In this document: piece by piece, positions 1 through 6,179 of the stretch | Position numbering within the stretch: position 1 is the first letter of the stretch | Layout of the letters: each line of letters opens with the position of its first letter | From: Prevotellaceae bacterium | GTDB lineage: Bacteria > Bacteroidota > Bacteroidia > Bacteroidales > UBA932 | NCBI GenBank assembly: GCA_031264875.1 | Contig: JAISDK010000185.1 | Coordinates: 1-7,679 of the forward strand | DNA: 7,679 nucleotides | Reading direction: 5' to 3' | Program-made: the position numbers and the translations under genes | Notes under the pieces: model-generated | The model's input: only the letters and a program-made list of their open reading frames with translations | What the model was told of the DNA's origin: nothing | Database searches by the model: none

Positions 1-82
1 TTATTTTAAAGGAAAAAGGAAAACTTTTTTGGAGGCATGTAAGCTCTGAAAATTCTTCCCCGAAAAAGTTGCTGAACAAAGA
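1..82. other. Upstream stretch with no assignable gene
   Basis: No gene can be assigned here. One + strand frame is open from position 2 to a TGA at 47-49 and could be the last 15 codons of a gene entering from the left, but nothing in it is recognisable. A short minus-strand frame (ATG near 115, stop at 1-3) is low-complexity and looks spurious. GGAGG at 31-35 stands before an ATG at 37-39, but the next codon is TAA, so it does not start a gene. Confidence 0.4.
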
Positions 83-113
83 TTTGCCTGTTGCCGGAAA
101 AACATTACTTTTG
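83..113 (+). promoter_or_regulatory. Bacteroidota-type promoter for the kinase-like/SRPBCC pair
   Basis: TTTG at 83-86 is followed by exactly 19 bases and then TACTTTTG at 106-113. This is a full match to the known Bacteroidota primary-sigma consensus (TTTG, N19, TAnnTTTG). Transcription should start around 118-122, leaving a leader of about 80 bases before the ATG at 200. This placement argues against the TTG at 125 as start codon, because it would sit almost at the 5' end of the mRNA. Confidence 0.75.
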
Positions 114-199
114 CACCGAGTTATTTGAAACAGTGGATACAGTGTAACATTTGGTATATATTTGAAAAATACAGGTATATTTACAAAAAATATGATACT

Positions 200-820
200 A
201 TGGATAATATGATAATTAGCATAGGCAGGCAATTCGGGAGTGGCGGAAGCGAGATCGGCAAAAAACTGTCGAATAAATTGAATATCCCCTACTACGACAG
301 GGAACTCCTTGCCGCCGCCGCTCGGGACAGCGGTTTATGTCCCGAAATATTCGAAAGAGCCGATGAGCGGGAATCAAGCATATTTTCGTATGCCTTTTCG
401 CTGGGTTTTTCCACATTGGGAATGTATATTCCTTATGATGACATACTTTCAAACGAAAAACTGTTTCTGTTGCAAAGCGAAACCATCCGCAACCTGGCGA
501 AAAAAGAATCGTGCGTAATCATCGGTCGCTGTTCCGACTACATTCTGCGGGACAATCCCGGCTGTCTGAGTTTTTTTATTCACAACACCCTCGATAACCG
601 TATAAAACACATAACAAAACGGGAAAATGTAAGTGAAGCGCGAGCAAAAGAACTTATCATCAAGGCAGATAAATCGCGTGCAGCATACTATAACTATTAT
701 ACCAACAAATTATGGGGTTTTGCCCCGTCCTATAATTTTTCGATAGACGTCTCAATACTGGGAACGGACGGGACAGTGGCATTTCTAAAAGACCTGATTA
801 CAAGCAAACTCAAATCATAA
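200..820 (+). CDS. Cytidylate kinase-like family protein (P-loop NMP-kinase fold)
   Basis: This 206-residue protein resembles the AAA_26/cytidylate-kinase-like family that is common in Bacteroidota beside a separate true cmk. A Walker-A-like P-loop, GRQFGSGGSEIGKKL, lies at residues 9-23. A family-typical IIGRCSDYIL segment lies near 107-116. A basic, helical lid-like region, RIKHITKRENVSEARAKE, follows in the C-terminal half. The fold predicts cytoplasmic ATP-dependent phosphotransfer to a nucleotide, but the true substrate is not known and CMP is only a guess from the family name. ATG at 200 was chosen over an in-frame TTG at 125 because the P-loop strand normally starts within a few residues of the N-terminus, the length fits the family (about 200 residues), and the promoter lies just upstream. 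ATG at 209 is an equally possible start. The next gene begins 3 bases after the stop, so the two form an operon. Confidence 0.82.
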   Translation: MDNMIISIGRQFGSGGSEIGKKLSNKLNIPYYDRELLAAAARDSGLCPEIFERADERESSIFSYAFSLGFSTLGMYIPYDDILSNEKLFLLQSETIRNLAKKESCVIIGRCSDYILRDNPGCLSFFIHNTLDNRIKHITKRENVSEARAKELIIKADKSRAAYYNYYTNKLWGFAPSYNFSIDVSILGTDGTVAFLKDLITSKLKS

Positions 821-823
821 ACT

Positions 824-1240
824 ATGGATGAATTTATCAGTGACATCGTAAAAATCAACCGCAATGCAGAACAGATATATAATCTGATGTCGGACATGAG
901 TTTCTTTTCACAAATGGCATCAACTGCCCAAATCAAGGAAGTTGAAGATATTCAGAGTACACAGGACACATGTTCCTTCACAGTCAAAGGCATGGAAGTT
1001 GGCATTCAAATCATAGACAGGGAACCGTATAAAACCATAAAATACACGGGATACAAACATACTCCCATCGAATTTTTCATCTGGTTGCAACTAAAAGAAA
1101 TCGCCTCCGACGACACCCGTGTAAGAATTGTCCTCAGAGCTAAACTCAATCTAATGATGAAAACCTTATTGAAGGGCAAAATTAAAAAAGGACTTGATAA
1201 AATTGCTCATCAAATATCCGATTCATTAAACCAAAACTGA
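824..1240 (+). CDS. SRPBCC (START/Bet v 1-like) small protein
   Basis: This is a 138-residue cytoplasmic protein with no signal peptide or membrane segment. Its N-terminus (MDEFISDIVKINRNAEQIYN) has the SRPBCC pattern: a first strand, then 'I..NAE.IYNLMSDMSFFSQM', where the first helices cross the mouth of the ligand cavity. Alternating strands follow (FTVKGMEVGIQIIDRE, KTIKYTGY, FFIWLQLKEI, TRVRIVLRAKLN). A long C-terminal helix rich in Lys and Leu (residues about 110-135) closes the fold. Length and order fit a single-domain SRPBCC protein. Such domains bind hydrophobic ligands or act as cyclases or chaperones, and nothing here identifies the ligand. It lies 3 bases downstream of the kinase-like gene and must share its transcript and probably its translation. 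The domain assignment is from pattern recognition, and the specific role is unknown. Confidence 0.72.
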   Translation: MDEFISDIVKINRNAEQIYNLMSDMSFFSQMASTAQIKEVEDIQSTQDTCSFTVKGMEVGIQIIDREPYKTIKYTGYKHTPIEFFIWLQLKEIASDDTRVRIVLRAKLNLMMKTLLKGKIKKGLDKIAHQISDSLNQN

Positions 1241-1241
1241 A

Positions 1242-1282
1242 TATATTTTGAAACATTATACATTGCAAATCATCAAAATATA
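1242..1282. repeat. AT-rich 10-bp inverted repeat after the SRPBCC gene
   Basis: TATATTTTGA at 1242-1251 is the exact reverse complement of TCAAAATATA at 1273-1282, with 21 bases between. It begins one base after the SRPBCC stop codon. The stem has only one G-C pair and no T-run follows directly, so it is a poor intrinsic terminator. It could be a 3'-end stabilising hairpin or a protein-binding dyad. Confidence 0.5.
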
Positions 1283-1291
1283 CATAAATAC

Positions 1292-1310
1292 TTCGTGTAA
1301 ACGGATTTTT
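1292..1310 (+). terminator. Weak candidate terminator downstream of the SRPBCC gene
   Basis: TTCGT (1292-1296) can pair with ACGGA (1301-1305), including one G-T wobble, around a GTAA tetraloop. Five Ts follow at 1306-1310. The stem is short, so this is only a possible termination site for the first operon. No better one is visible in the gap. Confidence 0.25.
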
Positions 1311-1335
1311 GTTTTGCAGAATATCACAAAACAAA
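1308..1335. promoter_or_regulatory. Operator-like inverted repeat in the CoA-transferase promoter
   Basis: TTTGTTTTG at 1308-1316 and CAAAACAAA at 1327-1335 are perfect reverse complements, 9 bp each, separated by 10 bases. The left arm covers the -33 element (1313-1316), and the right arm ends on the base before the -7 element. The arm centres are 19 bp apart. A dimeric regulator bound here would block or reposition RNA polymerase. This is an inference, and no regulator is identified. Confidence 0.45.
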
Positions 1336-1343
1336 TAATTTTG
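1313..1343 (+). promoter_or_regulatory. Bacteroidota-type promoter for the CoA-transferase
   Basis: TTTG at 1313-1316, 19 bases, then TAATTTTG at 1336-1343 exactly match the Bacteroidota primary-sigma consensus and spacing. The start site should be near 1349-1352, giving a leader of about 32-35 bases to the ATG at 1384. The leader contains a short dyad, TTTAAT (1361-1366) and ATTAAA (1371-1376), and a two-codon frame ATG-AAT-TAA at 1367-1375. Confidence 0.75.
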
Positions 1344-1383
1344 CGCCCGAATTTCGAGGATTTAATATGAATTAAATTATTAT

Positions 1384-2868
1384 ATGAGTATAAAATATAC
1401 AGTTATGTCGCCGGAAGAAGCGGCAAATTTTATTAAAAACGGCGATAACATAGGTTTTAGCGGATTTACAGCAGCAGGCTGTCCCAAAGCCGTATCCATG
1501 GCGCTGGCAAAACAGGCGGAAGCCAAACATGCAAAAGGAGAACCTTTTAAAGTAGGAATGTACACCGGAGCCTCTACCGGCGACAGCATTGACGGATATC
1601 TGGCAAGAGCAAATGCAATCAAATTCCGTACCCCATACCAGTCGAATAAAGACTTACGTCAGGCAATGAACGATGGTACAACAGATTACTTCGACCTCCA
1701 TCTATCGCATCTGGCTCAAATGCTGAGGTATGGCTTTCTTGAAAAAATCAATTACGCAATAGTCGAAGCAGCCGATATTACCGGTGACGGAGAGATAATC
1801 CCCACTTGCGGAGTAGGTATCGCACCAACAATATGCCAGTATGCCGACAAGATAATTGTAGAATTAAACAGCCGTCATCCAAAGGAAACCAGAGGAATAC
1901 ATGACATTTACATCCCCCTTGATCCGCCCATGCGCAGGGAAATACCCATTTACAGCGTAAGCGACAGAATAGGAACGCCGTACATCAAAGTTGACCCGTC
2001 AAAAATCCTGTGCGTGGTCAATACAGATATCGAAAACGAAGGCGGCGCCTTCACCCCTGTCGATGAAACAACGGCACGCATCGGAGACAATGTTGCCGAT
2101 TTTCTGGTAAAGGAAATGAGCCTCGGACATATTCCAAAATCCTTCCTGCCAATACAGTCGGGAGTTGGAAACATCGCCAATGCCGTTCTGGGTTCTATGG
2201 GAAACAATCCTGCCATCCCCGAATTTAACATCTATACAGAAGTGATTCAGGATGCCGTCATTGAACTGATGAAAAAAGACCGCATCAAGTTTGCCAGCGG
2301 CTGTTCGCTTACAGTCAGCAATCCAACCATAGATGAAATATACAGTAACCTGAAGTTTTTTAGAGACAAAATACTGTTGCGTCCGCAAGAACTGTCCAAC
2401 AATCCGGAAATAATTCGCCGCCTCGGCCTGATAACCATCAACACAGCTCTGGAAGCTGACATATTCGGAAACATCAACTCGACACATGTTGTGGGAACGA
2501 AAATGATGAACGGAATCGGAGGATCAGGCGATTTCACCAGAAATGCCTACCTGTCGATATTCACGACTCCTTCTGTAGCGAAAGGCACGAAAATAAGTGC
2601 GATTGTACCCATGGTATCGCATCACGACCATACCGAACATTCCGTGTCAGTATTGATAACCGAACAGGGCGCAGCCGACCTGAGAGGCAAATCGCCAGTA
2701 CAGCGAGCCAGGGAAATAATAGAAAACTGCGTACATCCGGAATATAAACAGCTGTTGTGGGATTATCTGAAACTCGGAAAAGGACATACCCCTCACAATC
2801 TGAAAACAAGCTTTTCATTCCATAACGCATTCAACGAAACCGGCGACATGCACAATGCAAAATTATAG
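1384..2868 (+). CDS. Acetyl-CoA hydrolase/transferase family, probable succinyl-CoA:acetate CoA-transferase
   Basis: The 494-residue length matches the class I CoA-transferases of the AarC/Cat1/ScpC group (about 500 residues). They transfer CoA between acyl-CoA and a free acid in the cytoplasm through a glutamyl-CoA thioester. The N-terminal half has the family segments GFSGFTAAGCPKAV (residues about 23-36) and MYTGASTGDSIDG. The catalytic glutamate is predicted to be E286 in YTEVIQDAV. The conserved glycine loop GGSGDFTRNAY, which shapes the oxyanion site, starts at residue 379. VSHHDHTEHSVSVLITEQGAADLRG near 415-440 is also typical. Start ATG 1384 puts the conserved N-terminus in place. In a Bacteroidales fermenter the enzyme would link succinyl- or propionyl-CoA to acetate or succinate and save ATP. 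The acid pair used cannot be read from the sequence, so 4-hydroxybutyrate, butyrate or propionate remain possible. It has its own promoter and appears monocistronic. Confidence 0.9.
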   Translation: MSIKYTVMSPEEAANFIKNGDNIGFSGFTAAGCPKAVSMALAKQAEAKHAKGEPFKVGMYTGASTGDSIDGYLARANAIKFRTPYQSNKDLRQAMNDGTTDYFDLHLSHLAQMLRYGFLEKINYAIVEAADITGDGEIIPTCGVGIAPTICQYADKIIVELNSRHPKETRGIHDIYIPLDPPMRREIPIYSVSDRIGTPYIKVDPSKILCVVNTDIENEGGAFTPVDETTARIGDNVADFLVKEMSLGHIPKSFLPIQSGVGNIANAVLGSMGNNPAIPEFNIYTEVIQDAVIELMKKDRIKFASGCSLTVSNPTIDEIYSNLKFFRDKILLRPQELSNNPEIIRRLGLITINTALEADIFGNINSTHVVGTKMMNGIGGSGDFTRNAYLSIFTTPSVAKGTKISAIVPMVSHHDHTEHSVSVLITEQGAADLRGKSPVQRAREIIENCVHPEYKQLLWDYLKLGKGHTPHNLKTSFSFHNAFNETGDMHNAKL

Positions 2869-2877
2869 GTCATTGCT

Positions 2878-2898
2878 TGTGCCTGATTGGCATATTTG
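2878..2898 (+). terminator. Weak hairpin downstream of the CoA-transferase
   Basis: TGTGCC (2878-2883) can pair with GGCATA (2889-2894), with one G-T pair, around a five-base loop TGATT. Only TTTG follows. It is the best hairpin in the short gap, but the stem is weak and the T-run is too short for a convincing intrinsic terminator. It also overlaps the suggested -33 region of rpsA. Confidence 0.2.
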
Positions 2899-2918
2899 TA
2901 AAATAAATTATATCTTCG
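2886..2918 (+). promoter_or_regulatory. Probable rpsA promoter (imperfect -33)
   Basis: TATCTTCG at 2911-2918 is one base away from the -7 consensus TAnnTTTG. The nearest -33 candidate is ATTG at 2886-2889, 21 bases upstream, slightly more than the preferred 19. The predicted start near 2924 gives an rpsA leader of about 50 bases that contains the upstream ORF and palindrome described separately. The -7 call is firmer than the -33 call. Confidence 0.5.
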
Positions 2919-2941
2919 CATCGTAATATATAAACAATATA

Positions 2942-2977
2942 ATGTCTAACCCATTAATTTTTAAATTAATAGAATGA
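2942..2977 (+). CDS. Possible 11-codon leader ORF overlapping the rpsA start
   Basis: ATG at 2942 opens a short frame reading MSNPLIFKLIE. Its TGA stop (2975-2977) shares bases with the rpsA ATG (2974-2976) in the arrangement ATGA. It lies about 20 bases after the predicted transcription start, in an A-rich stretch suited to Bacteroidota initiation without a Shine-Dalgarno sequence. ATGA overlaps often allow termination-reinitiation coupling, so the peptide could set rpsA translation. Against this, any gene starting ATGA carries such a stop, and an upstream ATG in AT-rich DNA can occur by chance. No homologue is known to me. Confidence 0.35.
   Translation: MSNPLIFKLIE
2953..2970. repeat. 8-bp palindrome in the rpsA leader
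   Basis: ATTAATTT (2953-2960) and AAATTAAT (2963-2970) are exact reverse complements, two bases apart, and end three bases before the rpsA ATG. As RNA it could form a short all-A-U hairpin with a slightly larger loop. As DNA it is a compact dyad. It is a candidate element for rpsA autoregulation, known in E. coli with a different structure, but A/T palindromes are common by chance. Confidence 0.4.
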
Positions 2978-5064
2978 GTACAGAACAAGAAGAAACTCTT
3001 AACGAAGAGGTATTAAACGAGCAAAATGAAATCGAAAACGAGACAGTGGACGAAAATCCACCCACTGAAACAGGCATTGAGCCTGAACAGGCTGAAGTAG
3101 AAACTGCAGAATCGGAACAGGAAGATACGGAAACTGAAAAACCTGATTCCCGCCGAAAAAGAAAGAAACTCAATGTATCCATCCCCGCTGATGAATTTGA
3201 CTGGGACGCATTTGAAGAATCTTCACCTGCAGACGCTTCCAAAGAGGAAGTAGAGAAACTTTACAACCAAACATTATCTAAAGTTGCCGAAAACGAGATA
3301 GTTGAAGGCACTGTAACTTCAATGAACAAACGGGAAGTTATAGTAAATATCGGATACAAATCCGAAGGAGTAATTAATATTTCCGAATTTCGGTATAATC
3401 CGGAACTTAAAGTAGGAGATAAAGTTGAAGTATATGTCCAGACTGCCGAAGACAAGAAAGGACAGTTGCTTTTATCACATAAACAGGCACGTTCGTTGCG
3501 TTCGTGGGATCGCGTCAACGAAGCTATGGAAAAGGACGAAATCGTAAAAGGCTTCATCAAATGCCGCACAAAAGGCGGTATGATTGTGGACGTCTTCGGC
3601 ATAGAAGCATTTCTCCCCGGTTCGCAAATTGACGTCAAACCTATCAGAGATTACGAAATGTTTGTGGGTAAGACCATGGAATTTAAAATTGTAAAAATCA
3701 CTCAGGAATTCAGTAATGTTGTCGTTTCTCACAAGGCGCTTATCGAAGCCGAACTGGAAGCTCAAAAATCCGAAATTATCTCCAAACTCGAAAAAGGACA
3801 GGTTCTGGAAGGCACTGTTAAAAACATCACTTCTTACGGAGTATTTATCGACCTCGGAGGCGTTGACGGGCTTATCCATATCACCGACCTTTCATGGGGA
3901 CGGGTTAATCATCCCGATGAAATCGTTACCATAGACCAGAAAATCAATGTCGTTATCTTGGATTTCGACGATTCTAAAAAACGTATCGCATTAGGTCTCA
4001 AACAGCTTACTCCTCATCCATGGGATTCACTCGATCCAAATCTTAAAGTTGGCGACGTCATAAAAGGACATGTTGTCGTTATGGCTGATTACGGCGCATT
4101 TATAGAAATCGCACCGGGTGTCGAGGGACTGATTCATGTTTCGGAAATGTCGTGGTCGCAGCATTTAAGAAGCGCTCAGGACTTTATGAAAGTCGACGAC
4201 GAAGTTGAAGCAGTGATTCTCACTCTGGACAAGGACGAGCGAAAAATGTCGCTGGGCGTCAAACAGCTTCGCCCCGATCCGTGGGAAAATGTTGGAACAA
4301 GATACCCCACTGGTTCGCATCATGTTGCAAAAGTACGTAACTTTACCAATTTCGGCGTGTTTGTAGAAATTGAAGAAGGTGTCGACGGACTTATCCACAT
4401 CAGTGACCTGTCGTGGACAAAAAAAATACGCCACCCCAACGAGTTTACTTCAATCGGAGCAGATATAGATGTAGTAGTACTGGAAATCGATATGGAAAAC
4501 CGCCGTCTAAGTTTGGGACACAAACAGCTGGAAGAAAATCCATGGGAAGTGTTCGAAACGATATTCTTGCCCGATTCCATTCACGAAGGTACAATCATCG
4601 AACTCTCGGACAAAGGCGCTATTGTTGCTCTGCCATACGGTGTCGAAGGAAATGTTCTTCCGCGTCAGCTGGTTAAGGAAGACGGCACTACTGCCAAACT
4701 CGACGAAAAGTTGCCTTTCAAGGTTATAGAATTTAACAAAAACAACAAAAAGATAATGCTTTCGCATACGCGCATTTTCGAAGAAGCTAAACAGGAAGCG
4801 GAAGCAAATACAAAACGTTCGGAAGAAGCAAATACTCAAAAGGCAATAAAAAGGTTAAATTCGTCAATCGAAAAAACAACATTGGGAGACATTTCCGAAT
4901 TTGCAGCATTGAAAGAAGAAATGCGAAAGGATAACGAAAGCGTCGTTGAACGTCTTGTAACAGCAGACGCAGGCACTGAAGATATTGAAGCAACAGCAGA
5001 CGCAAATATAGCAGAGGCCGAAAATGTTGCCGAGAATATCGAAAATACGGAAGTTAAAGGATAA
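2974..5064 (+). CDS. rpsA: 30S ribosomal protein S1
   Basis: The 696-residue S1 protein holds mRNA on the 30S subunit. Six S1 (OB-fold) repeats are visible: about residues 108-175, 190-255, 275-345, 360-432, 449-519 and 537-602. Repeats 3-5 carry the clearest signature, 'YGVFIDLGGVDGLIHITDLSW' and variants, as expected for the RNA-binding core. Repeat 2 (GGMIVDVFGIEAFLPGSQ) and repeat 6 are more diverged. The first ~70 residues are very acidic (Glu/Thr/Asn-rich) and are followed by a basic patch RRKRKK and the segment DEFDWDAFEE, a pattern I associate with Bacteroidota S1. After the repeats come a charged helix, a conserved-looking IEKTTLGDISEFAALKEEM (residues 632-650), and an acidic Ala/Glu tail of about 46 residues. 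The total exceeds E. coli S1 (557 residues) because of these end extensions. No Shine-Dalgarno precedes the ATG. rnz follows after 12 bases. Confidence 0.96.
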   Translation: MSTEQEETLNEEVLNEQNEIENETVDENPPTETGIEPEQAEVETAESEQEDTETEKPDSRRKRKKLNVSIPADEFDWDAFEESSPADASKEEVEKLYNQTLSKVAENEIVEGTVTSMNKREVIVNIGYKSEGVINISEFRYNPELKVGDKVEVYVQTAEDKKGQLLLSHKQARSLRSWDRVNEAMEKDEIVKGFIKCRTKGGMIVDVFGIEAFLPGSQIDVKPIRDYEMFVGKTMEFKIVKITQEFSNVVVSHKALIEAELEAQKSEIISKLEKGQVLEGTVKNITSYGVFIDLGGVDGLIHITDLSWGRVNHPDEIVTIDQKINVVILDFDDSKKRIALGLKQLTPHPWDSLDPNLKVGDVIKGHVVVMADYGAFIEIAPGVEGLIHVSEMSWSQHLRSAQDFMKVDDEVEAVILTLDKDERKMSLGVKQLRPDPWENVGTRYPTGSHHVAKVRNFTNFGVFVEIEEGVDGLIHISDLSWTKKIRHPNEFTSIGADIDVVVLEIDMENRRLSLGHKQLEENPWEVFETIFLPDSIHEGTIIELSDKGAIVALPYGVEGNVLPRQLVKEDGTTAKLDEKLPFKVIEFNKNNKKIMLSHTRIFEEAKQEAEANTKRSEEANTQKAIKRLNSSIEKTTLGDISEFAALKEEMRKDNESVVERLVTADAGTEDIEATADANIAEAENVAENIENTEVKG
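4959..5004 (+). repeat. 13-bp direct repeat in the rpsA tail
   Basis: AACAGCAGACGCA occurs at 4959-4971 and again at 4992-5004, 33 bases (11 codons) apart and in the same frame. It encodes the repeated TADA motif within the acidic C-terminal tail of S1. This looks like an internal duplication in a disordered, fast-evolving tail. Confidence 0.6.
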
Positions 5065-5076
5065 AAAATTTACGGC

Positions 5077-6015
5077 ATGACTTTTTCGCTGACCGTTCTT
5101 GGTAGCAGTTCTGCATTGCCTACAGAAAATAGATTTCCTACCGCTCATGTACTCAATGTACATGAGCGTTTTTTTCTGATAGATTGTGGAGAAGGTACTC
5201 AAATGCAGTTGAAACGTTTTGGAAATATAAAATATTCAAAACTTAATGACATATTCATAAGTCATTTACACGGCGACCACATATTCGGATTATTCGGACT
5301 TATCTCATCCTTAGACCTGATGGGACGAACCGAAAACCTCAATATATATGCACATAATGATCTGAAGGAAATTCTGGACAATCATTTGAAATATTTTGGA
5401 GAGAATATGTCGTATCATATTGTTTTTCACCCTGTGAATACCTATGTCAACGAAATTGTATATGAAGACTCCTGTATGACGGTGGAAACAGTTCCCCTGA
5501 AACACCGCATACCTGCCTGTGGCTACCTGTTCAGAGAAAAAATGCCGCAACGAAATATACACAAAGAATTTATAGCAAAATATAATATTTCGGTAGCCGA
5601 TATAGTACATATCAAAAACGGTGAAAATTTAAAAACAGCTTCGGGTAATGAAATTCCCAATGAGAAGCTTACATACATTCCCTATACGCCAAGGTCGTAT
5701 GCGTTCTGTTCGGATACAATGTACTCCGAAAAGGTAGCAGAAATTGTCAAAGGCGTTGATTTGCTTTATCATGAAGCGACTTTTTTGAACAACATGCAGG
5801 ACATGGCCCATCAAACCGCTCACAGTACCACTGTAGAAGCAGGCGAGATAGCTTTGAAAGCTGGAGTAAAACGCTTATTGATAGGGCATTTTTCGTCACG
5901 ATACGACAATAGCATGCTTTTCCAGTTTCAGAAAGAAGTGCAATATGTTTTTCCCTGTTCGGATATAGTTCAGGAAGGCACAACATACGAAATATCCGCA
6001 AATCGCATGGAATGA
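5077..6015 (+). CDS. rnz: Ribonuclease Z (tRNA 3' endonuclease)
   Basis: This 312-residue metallo-beta-lactamase-fold enzyme cuts 3' trailers from tRNA precursors in the cytoplasm, and the length fits the short (RNase Z-S) form. The N-terminal strand LTVLGSSSALPT leads to FFLIDCGEGTQMQL. The zinc motif HLHGDH has H63, H65, D67 and H68. Further ligands are probably H143 (PLKHRIPACGY), D213 (YAFCSDT) and H271 (LLIGHFSSRY). HEATF (232-236) and AHSTTVEAGEIA (248-259) are typical RNase Z segments. The region at 165-195 (KEFIAKYNISVADIVHIKNG) fits the part of RNase Z after the exosite arm. ATG 5077 starts right before the first core strand, so no later start is plausible. It follows rpsA by 12 bases and has no visible promoter of its own. 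An intrinsic-terminator structure lies within codons 22-33, which may keep rnz expression far below rpsA. Confidence 0.94.
   Translation: MTFSLTVLGSSSALPTENRFPTAHVLNVHERFFLIDCGEGTQMQLKRFGNIKYSKLNDIFISHLHGDHIFGLFGLISSLDLMGRTENLNIYAHNDLKEILDNHLKYFGENMSYHIVFHPVNTYVNEIVYEDSCMTVETVPLKHRIPACGYLFREKMPQRNIHKEFIAKYNISVADIVHIKNGENLKTASGNEIPNEKLTYIPYTPRSYAFCSDTMYSEKVAEIVKGVDLLYHEATFLNNMQDMAHQTAHSTTVEAGEIALKAGVKRLLIGHFSSRYDNSMLFQFQKEVQYVFPCSDIVQEGTTYEISANRME
5142..5175 (+). terminator. Intrinsic terminator structure inside the rnz coding sequence
   Basis: CGCTCATGTAC at 5142-5152 pairs perfectly with GTACATGAGCG at 5158-5168: 11 bp, six of them G-C, around a five-base loop TCAAT. Seven Ts follow at once at 5169-5175. 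This is the strongest terminator-like structure in the window. It works in one direction only, because no A-run precedes the left arm. It lies 78-111 bases past the rpsA stop and 66-99 bases into rnz, encoding residues T22 to F33. The 12-base rpsA-rnz gap has no terminator of its own. Ribosomes translating rnz would melt the hairpin, so read-through may depend on rnz translation. Confidence 0.7.
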
Positions 6016-6179
6016 TTGGGACGAATTGATACTTTTTTGTGTTGCAGACTTCATTTTTGATGTTATTTTGTCTGCAAAACGTATAAAAAAGCGGATTTTT
6101 ACTGAAACAATTTATTTTTTTTTAATCTTTCGGCAAGTGAAAATTTATTTATTATTTATGATGTATTTTATTGGTATTA

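Noticed and set aside
31..42. GGAGG followed by ATG, resembling a strong ribosome site
   Set aside because: The codon after the ATG is TAA, so it cannot start a gene, and this phylum rarely uses Shine-Dalgarno sites.
1..117. Minus-strand open frame of about 34 codons
   Set aside because: It is short and low in information, overlaps the clear + strand promoter, and matches no family I recognise.
125..199. In-frame TTG start that would add 25 residues to the kinase-like protein
   Set aside because: It lies only a few bases after the predicted transcription start, the added residues (rich in Tyr, Lys and Ile) do not look like family sequence, and the P-loop normally lies near the N-terminus.
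1361..1376. TTTAAT/ATTAAA dyad and the two-codon ATG-AAT-TAA frame before the CoA-transferase
   Set aside because: Six A/T pairs and a two-codon frame are easily chance in this AT-rich leader.
2999..5002. Long antisense open frames across rpsA, the CoA-transferase and rnz
   Set aside because: They lie opposite strongly supported genes, have compositions typical of antisense shadows and show no recognisable domains.
6042..6077. 8-bp inverted repeat TTGCAGAC/GTCTGCAA as rnz terminator
   Set aside because: The loop is 20 bases and no T-run follows the right arm, so it is not a convincing intrinsic terminator. It is noted only in the intergenic entry.
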